This document shows positions 27,011-36,167 of a DNA stretch of 64,000 bases, one piece after another (positions within the stretch are counted from its first letter, which is position 1; each line of letters opens with the position of its first letter). The DNA is taken from the NCBI RefSeq assembly GCF_013912065.1, contig NZ_JACESA010000007.1, positions 62,001 through 126,000 of the forward strand. The letters run 5' to 3'. The translations under genes were made by a program, and so were the position numbers. Source of the DNA: Brevundimonas sp. (lineage in GTDB: Bacteria; Pseudomonadota; Alphaproteobacteria; Caulobacterales; Caulobacteraceae). The notes beneath the pieces were generated by a model. The model made no database searches. It had not been told where the DNA came from and saw nothing but the letters and a program-made list of their open reading frames with translations.

Positions 27011-28840
27011 TCAGTATGCCAGAGCGATCCCGTCCTTGCGCATCTCGGTCGCCGCGCCATAGGTCCAGCGCCCGCCGGGGTTCATCTGTTTCATCACGTT
27101 CTGATAGCCGCCGAAACCGCCGTCCGGTTCGCCCAGGGTCCAGCCCATGGCCCGCAACTGGGCCTTGGTCGCGTCGGGCACGCCGCTCTCAAGATGCAGC
27201 ACCCCCGTCCCCTCCTGCGGCTGGCCGGTCGGTTCGGACGAGCCGTAGTGCTGCCAGCGCGGGGCGTCGCCCGCCGCCTGGGGCTCCAGCCCATAGTCGA
27301 CCATGTTGATGATGATCTGGGCCTGGCCCTGGGGCTGCATGGCGCCGCCCATGACGCCGAACGCCATCCACGGCTCGCCGTCCTTGACCGCGAAACCGGG
27401 GATGATGGTCTGGAACGGCCGCTTGCCGGGCGCATAGATGTTGGGATGTCCGTCGGTCAGGGCGAACAGTTCGCCGCGATCCTGGAACATGAAGCCCAGC
27501 GGTTCCGAGCCATTGTCCGGCGCCAGGCCCGAGCCCATACCGCGATAGTTGGACTGGATCCAGCTGACCATCATGCCGTCGCTGTCGGCGACGCTGAAAT
27601 AGGTGGTGTCGCCGTGGTGCGGGGCGTCGCCGGGCATGACCCGGTCCATGACCCGGTCCGGTTGGATCAGTTTCGCCCGTTCGGCGGCATAGGGTTTCGA
27701 GTTCAGCCATTCGACCGGGGTCTTGGAGAATCGGTCGTCGGCGAACCAGCGCGCCCGGTCCTCGAACGCCAGCCGCTTGGCCTCGGCCTGGACGTGCAGC
27801 GAGGCGGCGGACTGGAAGCCCATGGATTTCAGGTCGAACTGTTCGCAGATGTTCAGGATCTGGTTGGTCGACAGGCCTTGCGTATTCGGACCCAGGCCGA
27901 AGACGTCCACCCCGCGATAATTGGTCTGGATCGGCTCGACCCATTCCGTGTGGTGGGCGGCCATGTCGGCGCGGGTCATCCAGCCGCCGATCCGTTTGAA
28001 ATAGGCCTCGATCTGGTCGGCGATCGGACCGTCGTAGAAGGCGTCGCGCCCACCCTCGGCGATCATCCGCAGGGTCTTGCCCAGGAAGGGGTTGGCGAAG
28101 ACCTCGCCCACCTTGGGCGTCGACCCGCCGGCGGCCCATATACGCTTGCGGTTGTCGTTTTCCTCGATCGGGATCCGGCCCCGGTCGAAGGCCGCCATAT
28201 TGCGTTCCAGGTAGTAGGCGATGACCTGCGGTACGGGGACGCCCTGTTCGCACAACTCGGCGACCGGCAGCAGCACATCCTTCCACGGCAGCTTGCCATA
28301 GCGCTGGTGCGCGCTCCACCAGGCGTCCACCGTGCCCGGGACGTTCACTGTCACCGCGCCATAGCGCGGCAGATAGCCGTCGATGGCCTTGGACCGCGCG
28401 GTTTCCAGGCTCAGGCCCCGCGGACTGGCGCCGGACCCGTTCAACCCGACGACCTTCTTCTGCTTCGGGTCCCACAGCATGCAATAGGCGTCGCCGCCGA
28501 TGCCGTTGGCCACCGGCTCCAGGAAGCCCAGGGCCGCGTTGATGGCGATGGCGGCGTCAATGGCCGAGCCGCCGCGCCTCAGGGTGTCGATCCCGATCAG
28601 GCTGGCGGCGGGATGCGCCGTCGCCGCCGCTCCATTCGCGCCCCAGACGGTCGACCGTCCCATGAATTTCGGCCCCGTGATTCGGTCGCCGATGCCGATC
28701 TCGGCATAGGGGTCGACGGGCCGGGCCGGCGCGGGGGCCGCCTCGGTCGGCTTGGCGGTCGGAGACGACTGACGCGCTTGAACGGCCGTCGCCGCCAAGG
28801 CTCCCGCAGGCAAGGCGGACAGGAAGGTGCGACGACGCAT
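27011..28840 (-). CDS. ggt: Gamma-glutamyltransferase family protein
   Basis: 609-residue N-terminal nucleophile hydrolase homologue with an N-terminal signal peptide (MRRRTFLSALPAGALAATAVQARQ, Tat-like RRR). The autoprocessing site and nucleophile threonine lie in HHGDTTYFSVADSDG. The small-subunit motif SNYRGMGSGLAPDNGSEPLGFMFQDRG follows, close to the glutathione-binding loop of the family. Periplasmic hydrolysis or transfer of gamma-glutamyl groups is likely; a narrower acylase-type specificity is possible. Downstream MmcQ/YjbR gene is immediately adjacent. Confidence 0.92.
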   Translation of the reverse strand: MRRRTFLSALPAGALAATAVQARQSSPTAKPTEAAPAPARPVDPYAEIGIGDRITGPKFMGRSTVWGANGAAATAHPAASLIGIDTLRRGGSAIDAAIAINAALGFLEPVANGIGGDAYCMLWDPKQKKVVGLNGSGASPRGLSLETARSKAIDGYLPRYGAVTVNVPGTVDAWWSAHQRYGKLPWKDVLLPVAELCEQGVPVPQVIAYYLERNMAAFDRGRIPIEENDNRKRIWAAGGSTPKVGEVFANPFLGKTLRMIAEGGRDAFYDGPIADQIEAYFKRIGGWMTRADMAAHHTEWVEPIQTNYRGVDVFGLGPNTQGLSTNQILNICEQFDLKSMGFQSAASLHVQAEAKRLAFEDRARWFADDRFSKTPVEWLNSKPYAAERAKLIQPDRVMDRVMPGDAPHHGDTTYFSVADSDGMMVSWIQSNYRGMGSGLAPDNGSEPLGFMFQDRGELFALTDGHPNIYAPGKRPFQTIIPGFAVKDGEPWMAFGVMGGAMQPQGQAQIIINMVDYGLEPQAAGDAPRWQHYGSSEPTGQPQEGTGVLHLESGVPDATKAQLRAMGWTLGEPDGGFGGYQNVMKQMNPGGRWTYGAATEMRKDGIALAY

Positions 28841-28910
28841 GGGCGGACTCCTCGAACGACCGGTCCGCCATCAAGGCCGCCCCGGCGCGCGGGGGCAAGC
28901 CTTGCGACAA

Positions 28911-28943
28911 AGAAAAAGGCCGCGTCCCTTTCGGAACGCGGCC
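28911..28943 (-). terminator. Rho-independent terminator after exbD
   Basis: Read on the minus strand, GGCCGCGTTCC-GAAA-GGGACGCGGCC makes an 11-base-pair stem with a GAAA tetraloop (28918-28943), followed by TTTTT. It lies 25 bases past the exbD stop and separates exbD from ggt. Confidence 0.88.
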
Positions 28944-28967
28944 CTGATTCTGGATAGAACCTCGGTC

Positions 28968-29402
28968 CTATTCGATGTCTTCGTTCAGCAGGCCGACCTT
29001 GAAGAAGCCGTTCTCCTGCATCTTGTTCATGACTTCCATGAACTGGGAATATTTCACTTCCGGCTGGGCGCGCACGAAGACGCGCTCTTCCTGGCAGGAA
29101 CCGCCGCCCAGGGCGGTGCAGACGTCGGCGGCCAGATTGTCGATCGAGGTCTGCTTCTCGGCGATGAACAGCTGACCGGTGTCCTGGATGGTGATGTACA
29201 CCGGCTCTTTTTCTTCGGTCGGGTTGGTGGGCGGCTGCGCCGGCGGCAGGTCGAGGCGGATCGACACGGTCGCCATGGGCGCGGCGACCATGAAGATGAT
29301 CATGAGCACCAGCAGAATGTCGATGAACGGCGTGATGTTGATGTCAGCCGTTTGTTCGATCGTGTGCTTGTCCCCGCCGGAACCGCCGATCTTCGCAGCC
29401 AT
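28968..29402 (-). CDS. exbD: ExbD/TolR family biopolymer transport protein
   Basis: 144 residues: short cytoplasmic N-terminus, one membrane helix (about 26-45, ITPFIDILLVLMIIFMVAAP) with the conserved proton-pathway aspartate in PFIDILL, and a periplasmic domain with two cysteines. ExbD works with ExbB and TonB to energise outer-membrane transport. No exbB or tonB lies in this window, and the gene has its own terminator, so it looks like a stand-alone copy. Preceded by a 12-base palindrome at 29523-29534. Confidence 0.9.
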   Translation of the reverse strand: MAAKIGGSGGDKHTIEQTADINITPFIDILLVLMIIFMVAAPMATVSIRLDLPPAQPPTNPTEEKEPVYITIQDTGQLFIAEKQTSIDNLAADVCTALGGGSCQEERVFVRAQPEVKYSQFMEVMNKMQENGFFKVGLLNEDIE

Positions 29403-29522
29403 GCTTCGTCTCCGTTACTCGCCGGCCGCGATCCGCGCCGACATTCCCTATGGATCGCCCGAGAGCTTGATCGGTTCTTGGCGTCCCGATGCGCGCTTGT
29501 AAAGCGGTTCTAAACGTTCTGG

Positions 29523-29534
29523 CGTTCCGGAACG
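29523..29534. repeat. 12-base perfect palindrome upstream of exbD
   Basis: CGTTCCGGAACG is a perfect palindrome in the 157-base gap between folE and exbD. Additional GTTC words at 29507 and 29516 precede it. It could be an operator for exbD; no known consensus fits well. Confidence 0.4.
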
Positions 29535-29559
29535 TCAATTACCCGCGACAGGCGAGGGC

Positions 29560-30174
29560 TCAGGCCTTCGCCAGCTTCAGAAAACGGTCCATCAGGGCCG
29601 GATCGTCCTTGAAGGCGCCGGTGAAACGGGTGGTGATGGTCGAAACGTGCCGGTGGTGCACCCCGCGCGTGGTCATGCACTGATGTTCGGCGTCCACCAG
29701 CACCGCCACGCCGCGCGGCTGCAGGTGCGATTCGATGGCGTCGATGATGTCGTTGGTCAGGGTTTCCTGATTCTGCAGCCGCCGGGCGAAGATCTCGACC
29801 ACCCGCGCCAGCTTGGAGATGCCGACCACCTTCTCGCCGGGCAGATAGGCGACATAGGCCTTGCCCAGGAAGGGGGCCATGTGGTGCTCGCAGTGGCTCT
29901 CCACCTCGATGTCGCGCAGGATGACCATGTCGTCATAGCCGGTCACGTCCTCGAAGGTGCGCGACAGCTCCTTGGCCGCGTCGGCCTCATAGCCGTCGAA
30001 CCATTCCCCGTAAGCGTCCACCACCCGTTTGGGCGTGTCGATCAGGCCCGGCCGGTCCGGATTGTCGCCGGCCCAGGCGATCAGGGTCCGCACGGCCTCC
30101 AGCGCCTGTTCGCGGCTGGGACGCTGCACACTTTCGTCGCTGACGAGGACGGGCTTGGCGGGGATGACGCTCAT
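29560..30174 (-). CDS. folE: GTP cyclohydrolase I
   Basis: First enzyme of tetrahydrofolate (and possibly pterin) biosynthesis: GTP to 7,8-dihydroneopterin triphosphate. The 204 residues include the zinc-binding ESHCEHHMAPFLGKAYVAYLP block, the KVVGISKLARVVEIFARRLQNQETLTNDI segment and CMTTRGV with the second zinc cysteine. Normal length for type IA enzymes. Divergent from cysS across 132 bases. Confidence 0.97.
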   Translation of the reverse strand: MSVIPAKPVLVSDESVQRPSREQALEAVRTLIAWAGDNPDRPGLIDTPKRVVDAYGEWFDGYEADAAKELSRTFEDVTGYDDMVILRDIEVESHCEHHMAPFLGKAYVAYLPGEKVVGISKLARVVEIFARRLQNQETLTNDIIDAIESHLQPRGVAVLVDAEHQCMTTRGVHHRHVSTITTRFTGAFKDDPALMDRFLKLAKA

Positions 30175-30306
30175 GAAACTCGATTTTCCGGCCGGGGCGG
30201 GCGGGTCGCCCGGTTTACCTTCTACAATCCGTCGGGACTGTATATCAGGCCGCTATATGGGACGGACCCTCCGTCCCGCAAGAAAACCCGCTGAAGACTC
30301 TCTCCC

Positions 30307-31716
30307 ATGCCGCTGCACATCCATGACACCCTGCGCCGTGAAAAGCGCGCGTTCGAACCCCGCGATCCGAACCGGGTGACCCTCTATGTCTGCGGCCCGA
30401 CGGTCTATGACTACGCGCATATCGGCAACGCCCGCCCGCCGGTGGTGTTCGACGTCCTCGTCCGGCTGCTGCGTCGGACCTATGGGGCGGACAAGGTTCT
30501 CTACGCCCGCAACGTCACCGACGTGGACGACAAGATCAATCAGAAGGCCGCGCGCGAGGGCGTGCCCATCGGCGAGGTCACGGCCCGCTACGAGGCCGCC
30601 TACCTGGCCGACATGGGCCTGCTGAACGTCTCGCCGCCCGACATCGCGCCGCACGTCACCGACTATATCCCGGCCATCGTCGACCAGATCCAGGCCATCG
30701 TCGACGCCGGCTGCGCCTATGCGGCGGAAGGTCATGTCCTGTTCGACGTCTCGTCCTACAAGGCCTACGGCGCCCTGTCGGGCCGGAACCTGGACGACAT
30801 GATCGCCGGCGCCCGGGTCGAGGTCGCCCCCTACAAGAAGAACCCACACGACTTCGTCCTGTGGAAACCGTCCAAGCCGGACGAGCCGTCCTGGCCGTCG
30901 CCCTGGGGCGAGGGGCGTCCCGGTTGGCACATCGAATGCTCGGCCATGATCGAACAGACCCTGGGCCTGCCGATCGACATCCACGGCGGCGGCATCGACC
31001 TGGTCTTCCCCCACCACGAAAACGAGATCGCCCAGGGAGTCTGCGCCCACGGCCATGCGCATGGCGAAGACGCGCATGAGGAATACGCCCGCTACTGGAT
31101 GCACAACGGCTTCCTGACCGTGGACGCCGAGAAGATGTCCAAGTCCATCGGCAATGTCCTGCTGCTGCACGACCTGGTCCAGGCCATGCCGGGCGAGGTC
31201 GTCCGCTGGGCGCTGCTGTCGGCCCACTATCGTCAGCCGCTGGACTGGAACCAGGGCCTGCTGGATCAGTCGAAGAAGTCGCTGGACCGGCTGTACGGCG
31301 CCCTGCACCGATCCAGCGGTGTCGAGGTTCTGGATCTCGATCCGCCTTTCGATTTCCTGAAATCCATTGAGGACGACCTGAACACCCCCGGCGCCATGGC
31401 CAGCCTGTTCGCCCTGTCCAGCGAGATCGAGCGCGGCATGACCGCCGGTGATCTGGACGCTGTGGCTCAGGCCCGCGCCCGCCTGATCGCCTGCGCCTCC
31501 ATCCTCGGCGTGCTTCAGTCCGACCCGGCCGCCTGGCTGGAAGGCGACGTCTCCGACGCCCTGCGCGTCGAGGTCGAAGCCCTGCTGGAGCAACGAGCCG
31601 CCGCCCGCGCCGCCAAGGACTGGCCCGAGGCCGACCGCATCCGCGACCGCCTCAACGAACTGAACGTCGTCGTCATGGACGGCCCCGACGGCGCCACCTG
31701 GCGGATGAAGGGCTAG
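30307..31716 (+). CDS. cysS: Cysteinyl-tRNA synthetase
   Basis: Class I synthetase of 469 residues. The zinc cysteine and HIGH-like motif appear in [23 protein letters not shown] (about 24-46). The second zinc-binding site is [10 protein letters not shown], and KMSKS is intact in [10 protein letters not shown]-terminal anticodon-binding region ends normally. Topoisomerase IB converges six bases beyond the stop. Confidence 0.97.
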   Translation: MPLHIHDTLRREKRAFEPRDPNRVTLYVCGPTVYDYAHIGNARPPVVFDVLVRLLRRTYGADKVLYARNVTDVDDKINQKAAREGVPIGEVTARYEAAYLADMGLLNVSPPDIAPHVTDYIPAIVDQIQAIVDAGCAYAAEGHVLFDVSSYKAYGALSGRNLDDMIAGARVEVAPYKKNPHDFVLWKPSKPDEPSWPSPWGEGRPGWHIECSAMIEQTLGLPIDIHGGGIDLVFPHHENEIAQGVCAHGHAHGEDAHEEYARYWMHNGFLTVDAEKMSKSIGNVLLLHDLVQAMPGEVVRWALLSAHYRQPLDWNQGLLDQSKKSLDRLYGALHRSSGVEVLDLDPPFDFLKSIEDDLNTPGAMASLFALSSEIERGMTAGDLDAVAQARARLIACASILGVLQSDPAAWLEGDVSDALRVEVEALLEQRAAARAAKDWPEADRIRDRLNELNVVVMDGPDGATWRMKG

Positions 31717-31722
31717 GGGTCA

Positions 31723-32745
31723 TCACCCGGCGATCAACAACCGGATCAACGCCTTCTCGAACCCCTTGGCGTCCGGTCCCGGAAGGGCGGTCTTCAGTTC
31801 GCCGCTCTCGTACAGGGCCATCACCTTCGGATGGACATAGGAGGCGCGGCAAACCGTCGGCGTATTGCCCAGCAGGCCCGCCACCGCCTTGACGCAGACG
31901 GTGATCTTGCGTTTCGCGTCGGTGGGCGAGGTCGGCGGCTCCATCTCCCGCAGAGCCCGCGCGGCCGACACCGTCCCGGCCCAGGTGCGGAAATCCTTGG
32001 CCGAGAACTGCTCGCCCATGGCCGCGCGGATATAGGCGTTCACATCGTCCGAGGTTACCGGGCACAGGTCGCCGTCGGCCGTGCGATATTTGAACAGATG
32101 CTGGCCCGGCAGGTCCTCCAGCGCCCGCACCACCCGCGCCAGCCGCCGGTCGCGGATGCTGACCCGGTGATCCTTGCCGCTCTTGCCCCGGAACTCGAAC
32201 GTCAGGGCCGCCCCGTCCACCTCCAGATGCCGCTTGTTCAGGGTGGTCAGCCCATAGCTGCGGTTTTCCTTGGCGTAGGCGGCGTTGCCGACCCGGATCA
32301 GGGTGATCTCCAGCAGGCGCACGGCCGTCGCCAGCACCTTGGCTTTCACCGGCCCCCTCAGGTTCAGGTCATGCTCGACCTGGGCGCGCAACTTGGGCAG
32401 GGCGCGGGAAAAGGCCGGCAGCTTGTCGAACTTGGTCTCGGACCGGGCCGCGCTCCAGTCGTTGTGATAGCGATACTGTTTGCGCCCCTTCACGTCCCGG
32501 CCCGTCGCCTGGATATGGCCGTTGGCCCTGGGGCAGATCCAGACGTCGGTCCAGGCGGGCGGAATGGCCAGGGCGCGGATACGGTCCAGCACCTTGGGAT
32601 CCTTGATCGCCTGCCCCTTGGCGTCGCGATAGGACCACCCCTTGCCGGCCCGGCGGCGGCGGATGCCGGCCTGTTCGTCGCTGCACCAGCTCAGACCCTG
32701 CGGAACCTCGACGGCCGTCTCGAAGCCCTGCGATCCGTCCGCCAT
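31723..32745 (-). CDS. Type IB DNA topoisomerase
   Basis: About 340 residues of the poxvirus-like bacterial topoisomerase IB family, which relaxes supercoils through a 3'-phosphotyrosyl link. Active-site elements: RVGNAAYAKENRSYGLTTL (first Arg), a Lys in FRGKSGKDH, HLFKYR, and the catalytic Tyr in CRASYVHP, 38 residues from the C-terminus. I preferred the ATG at 32745, which has AAGGG upstream; a GTG at 32778 would add 11 residues. Such enzymes are sporadic in bacteria and not essential. Confidence 0.9.
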   Translation of the reverse strand: MADGSQGFETAVEVPQGLSWCSDEQAGIRRRRAGKGWSYRDAKGQAIKDPKVLDRIRALAIPPAWTDVWICPRANGHIQATGRDVKGRKQYRYHNDWSAARSETKFDKLPAFSRALPKLRAQVEHDLNLRGPVKAKVLATAVRLLEITLIRVGNAAYAKENRSYGLTTLNKRHLEVDGAALTFEFRGKSGKDHRVSIRDRRLARVVRALEDLPGQHLFKYRTADGDLCPVTSDDVNAYIRAAMGEQFSAKDFRTWAGTVSAARALREMEPPTSPTDAKRKITVCVKAVAGLLGNTPTVCRASYVHPKVMALYESGELKTALPGPDAKGFEKALIRLLIAG

Positions 32746-32872
32746 GGCCGCTGCCCTTTTCAAAGGTCTTTCAGCCACTTGCCTCAGACCCGCACCGAAC
32801 GCGGCGCGACGGTTCCGGGTTCCGGTGACGGGTTCCGCTTGACCCCGCGCCCCCGCCGCGACACGAGGCGGG

Positions 32873-33688
32873 ATGAATTATCGCCACAGCTTCCACGCCG
32901 GAAACTTCGCCGACCTGGTCAAACACGCCCTGGTCCTGTGGCTGGTCCAGACGCTTCAGGCGCGTGGCCCCCTGACCGTGCTCGACACCCACGCCGGGGC
33001 GGGCCTGTACGATCTGTCGGGCGACGCGGCCCGGTCCAAGGAGGCCGAGGCCGGGGTGGCGCGGCTGATGACGGCCCAGGGCCGGCCCCCGCTGCTGGAC
33101 GCCCTGGCTGAGCGGGTCGCGGCGACCAATCCCGACGGCGGCGCCCGCTTCTATCCCGGTTCGCCCCTGCTGATCGCCGACGCCCTGGGGGCGGGTGGCC
33201 GCTATGTCGGCTTCGAGCTGAACCCGCCCGTCCGCGCCCTGTTGGACCAGGCCCTGGCCGACCGCCCGAACGCCCAGGCGCGCGAGGGCGACGGCTACGC
33301 CCTGGCGGCGGCCGAGGCCGCGCGGCTCAAGGCCCCCCTGATCCTGATCGACCCCCCGTTCGAAAAGCCCGACGACTATGTCCGCTCCGCCGAGACGGCC
33401 CTGACGGTCATCCAGCGCGATCCGACCGCGACCGTGGCGATCTGGACCCCGCTGAAGGATCTGGAGACCTTCGACGCCTTCACCCGGCGGCTGGAGGGCA
33501 GGGCCGGTCCGACCCTGGTGGCCGAGGCCCGCCTGCGCCCCCTGACCAATCCGATGAAAATGAACGGCTGCGCCCTGGTGATCGTCAATCCGCCGCCGGG
33601 CGCCGAGGCGGCGGCGCAACAGGTCTGCGCCTGGGTCGCCAACAGCCTGGGCGATCCGGGCGGCAAGGCTGAAATCTGGTCCTTCTGA
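32873..33688 (+). CDS. rlmJ: 23S rRNA (adenine2030-N6)-methyltransferase
   Basis: 271 residues. The start MNYRHSFHAGNFADLVKHALVL is diagnostic for RlmJ (ComJ-like), which methylates A2030 of 23S rRNA. The SAM-binding TVLDTHAGAGLYDL motif and the catalytic DPPFEKPDDY motif (variant of DPPY/F) are intact. Length matches the family. Divergent from topoisomerase IB. Confidence 0.93.
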   Translation: MNYRHSFHAGNFADLVKHALVLWLVQTLQARGPLTVLDTHAGAGLYDLSGDAARSKEAEAGVARLMTAQGRPPLLDALAERVAATNPDGGARFYPGSPLLIADALGAGGRYVGFELNPPVRALLDQALADRPNAQAREGDGYALAAAEAARLKAPLILIDPPFEKPDDYVRSAETALTVIQRDPTATVAIWTPLKDLETFDAFTRRLEGRAGPTLVAEARLRPLTNPMKMNGCALVIVNPPPGAEAAAQQVCAWVANSLGDPGGKAEIWSF

Positions 33689-33717
33689 TCGGCGCGCGCC
33701 GCCCCTATGTTGATCCC

Positions 33718-34449
33718 ATGACCCGTATCGCCATTCTCGAAACCGGCCATCCTCCCGATGATCTGAAGGACAGTTTCGACGACTACCCCGCCCGGTTCCG
33801 CGCCCTGTTGGGTGAAAACGTCCCCACCACCCGGTTCGACGTCCAGTCGGGCCATCTGCCGTCCGACCCGACCGCCTTCCAGGGGGTGATCGTCACCGGC
33901 TCGGCCGCCGGCGTCTATGACGACCTGCCGTGGATTCCCCAGCTGATCGACTGGCTGCGCGACGCGCGAGGCCGGACCCGGCTCGTCGGCATCTGTTTCG
34001 GTCATCAGGTCCTGGCCCACGCCTTCGGCGGGGCGGTCGAGAAGTCGGACAAGGGCTGGGGCGTCGGCCTGCACCGCTACGACGTCCACGGGACCGAGCC
34101 CTGGATGCACCCCCGCGCCCGCACCCTCGCCATTCCGGTCTCGCATCAGGACCAGGTGACGGCCATATCGCCCGACGCCCGCGTCATCGCCTCCAGCGGA
34201 TTCACCCCCTACGCCGGTCTGGCCTGGGGTCAGGACGCCATGTCCTTCCAGTGCCACCCGGAGTTTCAGCCCGAATACGCCGCCGCCCTGGTTCAGGTCC
34301 GGCGCGGCTCGCGCATCCCCGAACCCCTGGCCGACGCCGCCCTCGACAGCCTGAACCGCCCCAACGACCGCGCCGTCCTCACCGCCTGGATCCGCGCCTT
34401 CCTGCTGCTGACCCCGCCCCCGGTGGAAGAGCAGGGCAGCGGAATTTGA
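33718..34449 (+). CDS. Class I glutamine amidotransferase-like protein
   Basis: 243 residues. The amidotransferase nucleophile loop is RLVGICFGHQVLAHAFGG (cysteine nucleophile) and the catalytic His-Glu pair is in FQCHPEFQPEY. VIVTGSAAGVYDDLPWI forms the oxyanion-loop region. No synthase domain is fused. It could be a stand-alone GMP-synthase-like or gamma-glutamyl hydrolase; the substrate is not evident. Begins 29 bases after rlmJ and is probably co-transcribed. Confidence 0.87.
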   Translation: MTRIAILETGHPPDDLKDSFDDYPARFRALLGENVPTTRFDVQSGHLPSDPTAFQGVIVTGSAAGVYDDLPWIPQLIDWLRDARGRTRLVGICFGHQVLAHAFGGAVEKSDKGWGVGLHRYDVHGTEPWMHPRARTLAIPVSHQDQVTAISPDARVIASSGFTPYAGLAWGQDAMSFQCHPEFQPEYAAALVQVRRGSRIPEPLADAALDSLNRPNDRAVLTAWIRAFLLLTPPPVEEQGSGI

Positions 34450-34478
34450 TCTTCTTATCGATCTGAACGTCTGAGGTC

Positions 34479-34500
34479 AGCGCGTGAACCAACACGCGCT
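34479..34500. terminator. Hairpin between convergent genes
   Basis: AGCGCGTG and CACGCGCT form a perfect 8-base-pair stem around an AACCAA loop, between two convergent genes. There is no T-run on either side, so it may be a weak or Rho-assisted terminator or only a structure at the mRNA ends. Confidence 0.4.
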
Positions 34501-34518
34501 TCAAACCCATTGCGGATG

Positions 34519-34950
34519 TCAGGCCGACATCGTCTGGGCCGTTTCGTAGGCTTGGAGCATTTCACTTTCCCGGTTCGTCGGGCCGATGTCGATGATAGCG
34601 ACATGCTCCAAGCGCACGGTGGGGTGATGTGCGGTGAAACCGGCGAACCAGAACGTCTCTGTGAGCGGTTCGTCGTCATGCCATGTCGTCATTACAAACA
34701 GGTCGTCTGGGATGTCGTCGAGGTCAACTACAGAGAGATTCGCCCAATCGACGCTATCGTCCCACGAACTGCACTCTACCCCCCAAGCCATCATGTAGCG
34801 GCAGCCTGACTTGACGAGCCACTCGCTTACCCGGCTCTGCCAGTCGTCGGACACAGCGTTTTCAAGCACGAGGACGGCTCGAAACGGTCCGGCCTCTCCC
34901 ATCAAAGGGAGCTCCGCTTCAGGCGGCAAATGGACGTAGCTCACAGACAT
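34519..34950 (-). CDS. Hypothetical acidic protein
   Basis: 143 residues from the ATG at 34950, preceded by GGGAGGTGGC, a strong ribosome-binding site. An upstream in-frame start at 34989 lacks one. The protein is rich in Asp, Glu and Trp (WGVECSSWDDSVDWANLSVVDLDDIPDDLFVMTTWHDDEPL) and has no signal peptide or membrane helix. I do not recognise the family with confidence. Its GC content and codon use are lower than in neighbouring genes, which suggests later acquisition. It is flanked by short intergenic gaps and a hairpin. Confidence 0.7.
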   Translation of the reverse strand: MSVSYVHLPPEAELPLMGEAGPFRAVLVLENAVSDDWQSRVSEWLVKSGCRYMMAWGVECSSWDDSVDWANLSVVDLDDIPDDLFVMTTWHDDEPLTETFWFAGFTAHHPTVRLEHVAIIDIGPTNRESEMLQAYETAQTMSA

Positions 34951-35011
34951 GCCACCTCCCAGTATCATGCAACCGGTCAGGCTTTCCACAGACCGTCGGC
35001 GTGTAGGTGAT

Positions 35012-36088
35012 CTAAACCCCCAGCACCGCGATCAACCCCAGGCTCATCCCCACCAGCGCCGCCAGCGACAGCACCACGGCCGCCACCACCCGCCCGCCGG
35101 CTCGCGCCACCGCCCGTATGTCGGTCTGCAGCCCCAGGGCCGCCATGGCCGCCACCGTCAGCAGGCCGGACGCCCCCGCCATCGGCGCCAGCGCCGCCTG
35201 CGGGATCAGGTCCAGGTTCCTCAGCGCGATCATCGCCAGAAAGCCGACGATGAACCACGGCAGCAGCCGGTGCAGACCCGGCCCCTTCGCCCCCGCCGCC
35301 CGCTCCCGGAAAATCACCGACAGGACCAGAATCACCGGCCCCAGCATCAGCACCCGCGCCAGCTTGACCACCGTGCCCGTCTGGGTCGCCACCGCCCCGA
35401 GCGGCGCGGCGGCCGCCAGCACCTGCGGCACGGCGTATACGGTCAGCCCCGCCAGGGCGCCGAACTGCAGCCCGCTCATCGACATCAGTCCGCCTAGCAG
35501 CGGCAGGGTCAGCACGACCACCACCCCCAGCACGGCCGTGAAGGCGATGGAGGCCGCCACCTCTTCCCCATCGGCGTCGATCACCGGGGCCACGGCGGCG
35601 ATGGCGGAGTTGCCGCAGATGGCGTTGCCGCACGCGACCAGCAGGGCCATGCGCGGGTTCAATCCGAGCAGACGCCCGATCCCGAACCCGGCCAATATGG
35701 CGGCGGCCACCAGGGCGAGGATCCCGGCCACGAAACCCAACCCCAGCGACGACAGGGTCGCCGCACTGACCGAGGCGCCCAGCAGGACCACCGCGACCTC
35801 CAGCAGGATCTTGGCGCTGAAATCGATCCCGACCCTGAACCGGGCGTCGGGCGCCCAGACCGTCCGCACCCCCGCGCCTAGCAGTATGGCCAGGACCAGG
35901 GGCTCCAGCCAGGCCTTGCCCATCGCCTCGTGTTCAAGACCGCCCAGCCCGACCGCCGCCAGGGCGACCATCAGGCTCATCATCAGGCCGGGCCAGACCG
36001 CGCGGCCGAACGCCGCCAGCCGCTCGCTCAGCCTCACGGGGCGGGGCAGGGGCGGCGTCAAAACGACGGCAGGGGCGGCGGTCTTCAT
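35012..36088 (-). CDS. yeiH: YeiH family putative sulfate exporter
   Basis: 358-residue polytopic membrane protein (about ten helices) of the UPF0324/YeiH family, COG2855. The pattern LEPLVLAILLGAGVRTVW, FSAKILLEVAVVLLGA and CGNAICGNSAIAAVAPVI is characteristic. The GNSAIAA segment is the most conserved element. Export of sulfate or sulfonate-derived anions has been proposed for the family but is not firmly shown. Divergently transcribed from a LysR regulator with a 79-base gap, the usual arrangement for regulation by the neighbour. Confidence 0.88.
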   Translation of the reverse strand: MKTAAPAVVLTPPLPRPVRLSERLAAFGRAVWPGLMMSLMVALAAVGLGGLEHEAMGKAWLEPLVLAILLGAGVRTVWAPDARFRVGIDFSAKILLEVAVVLLGASVSAATLSSLGLGFVAGILALVAAAILAGFGIGRLLGLNPRMALLVACGNAICGNSAIAAVAPVIDADGEEVAASIAFTAVLGVVVVLTLPLLGGLMSMSGLQFGALAGLTVYAVPQVLAAAAPLGAVATQTGTVVKLARVLMLGPVILVLSVIFRERAAGAKGPGLHRLLPWFIVGFLAMIALRNLDLIPQAALAPMAGASGLLTVAAMAALGLQTDIRAVARAGGRVVAAVVLSLAALVGMSLGLIAVLGV

Positions 36089-36167
36089 GGTCCAGCTTGG
36101 TGCGCCGGGCCTCGACCGGCGTCCAACGGATTGTTATGGTCATTTCAATCCGATTTTGAGATCGATT
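36089..36167. promoter_or_regulatory. Divergent yeiH / LysR promoter region
   Basis: The 79-base gap is AT-rich for this genome and contains ATTGTTATGGTCATTTCAAT and ATTTTGAGATCGATTAT. It must carry both promoters and the LysR operator. The T-N11-A type motif is plausible within it, but I could not settle on one site. Confidence 0.5.

Noticed and set aside
29507-29527. GTTC repeats that looked like an alphaproteobacterial LexA box
   Set aside because: The spacing between GTTC words is five and four bases, not the required seven.
35118-36167. Long extension in frame with the LysR gene
   Set aside because: Antisense to yeiH; the helix-turn-helix begins exactly at the ATG at 36168.
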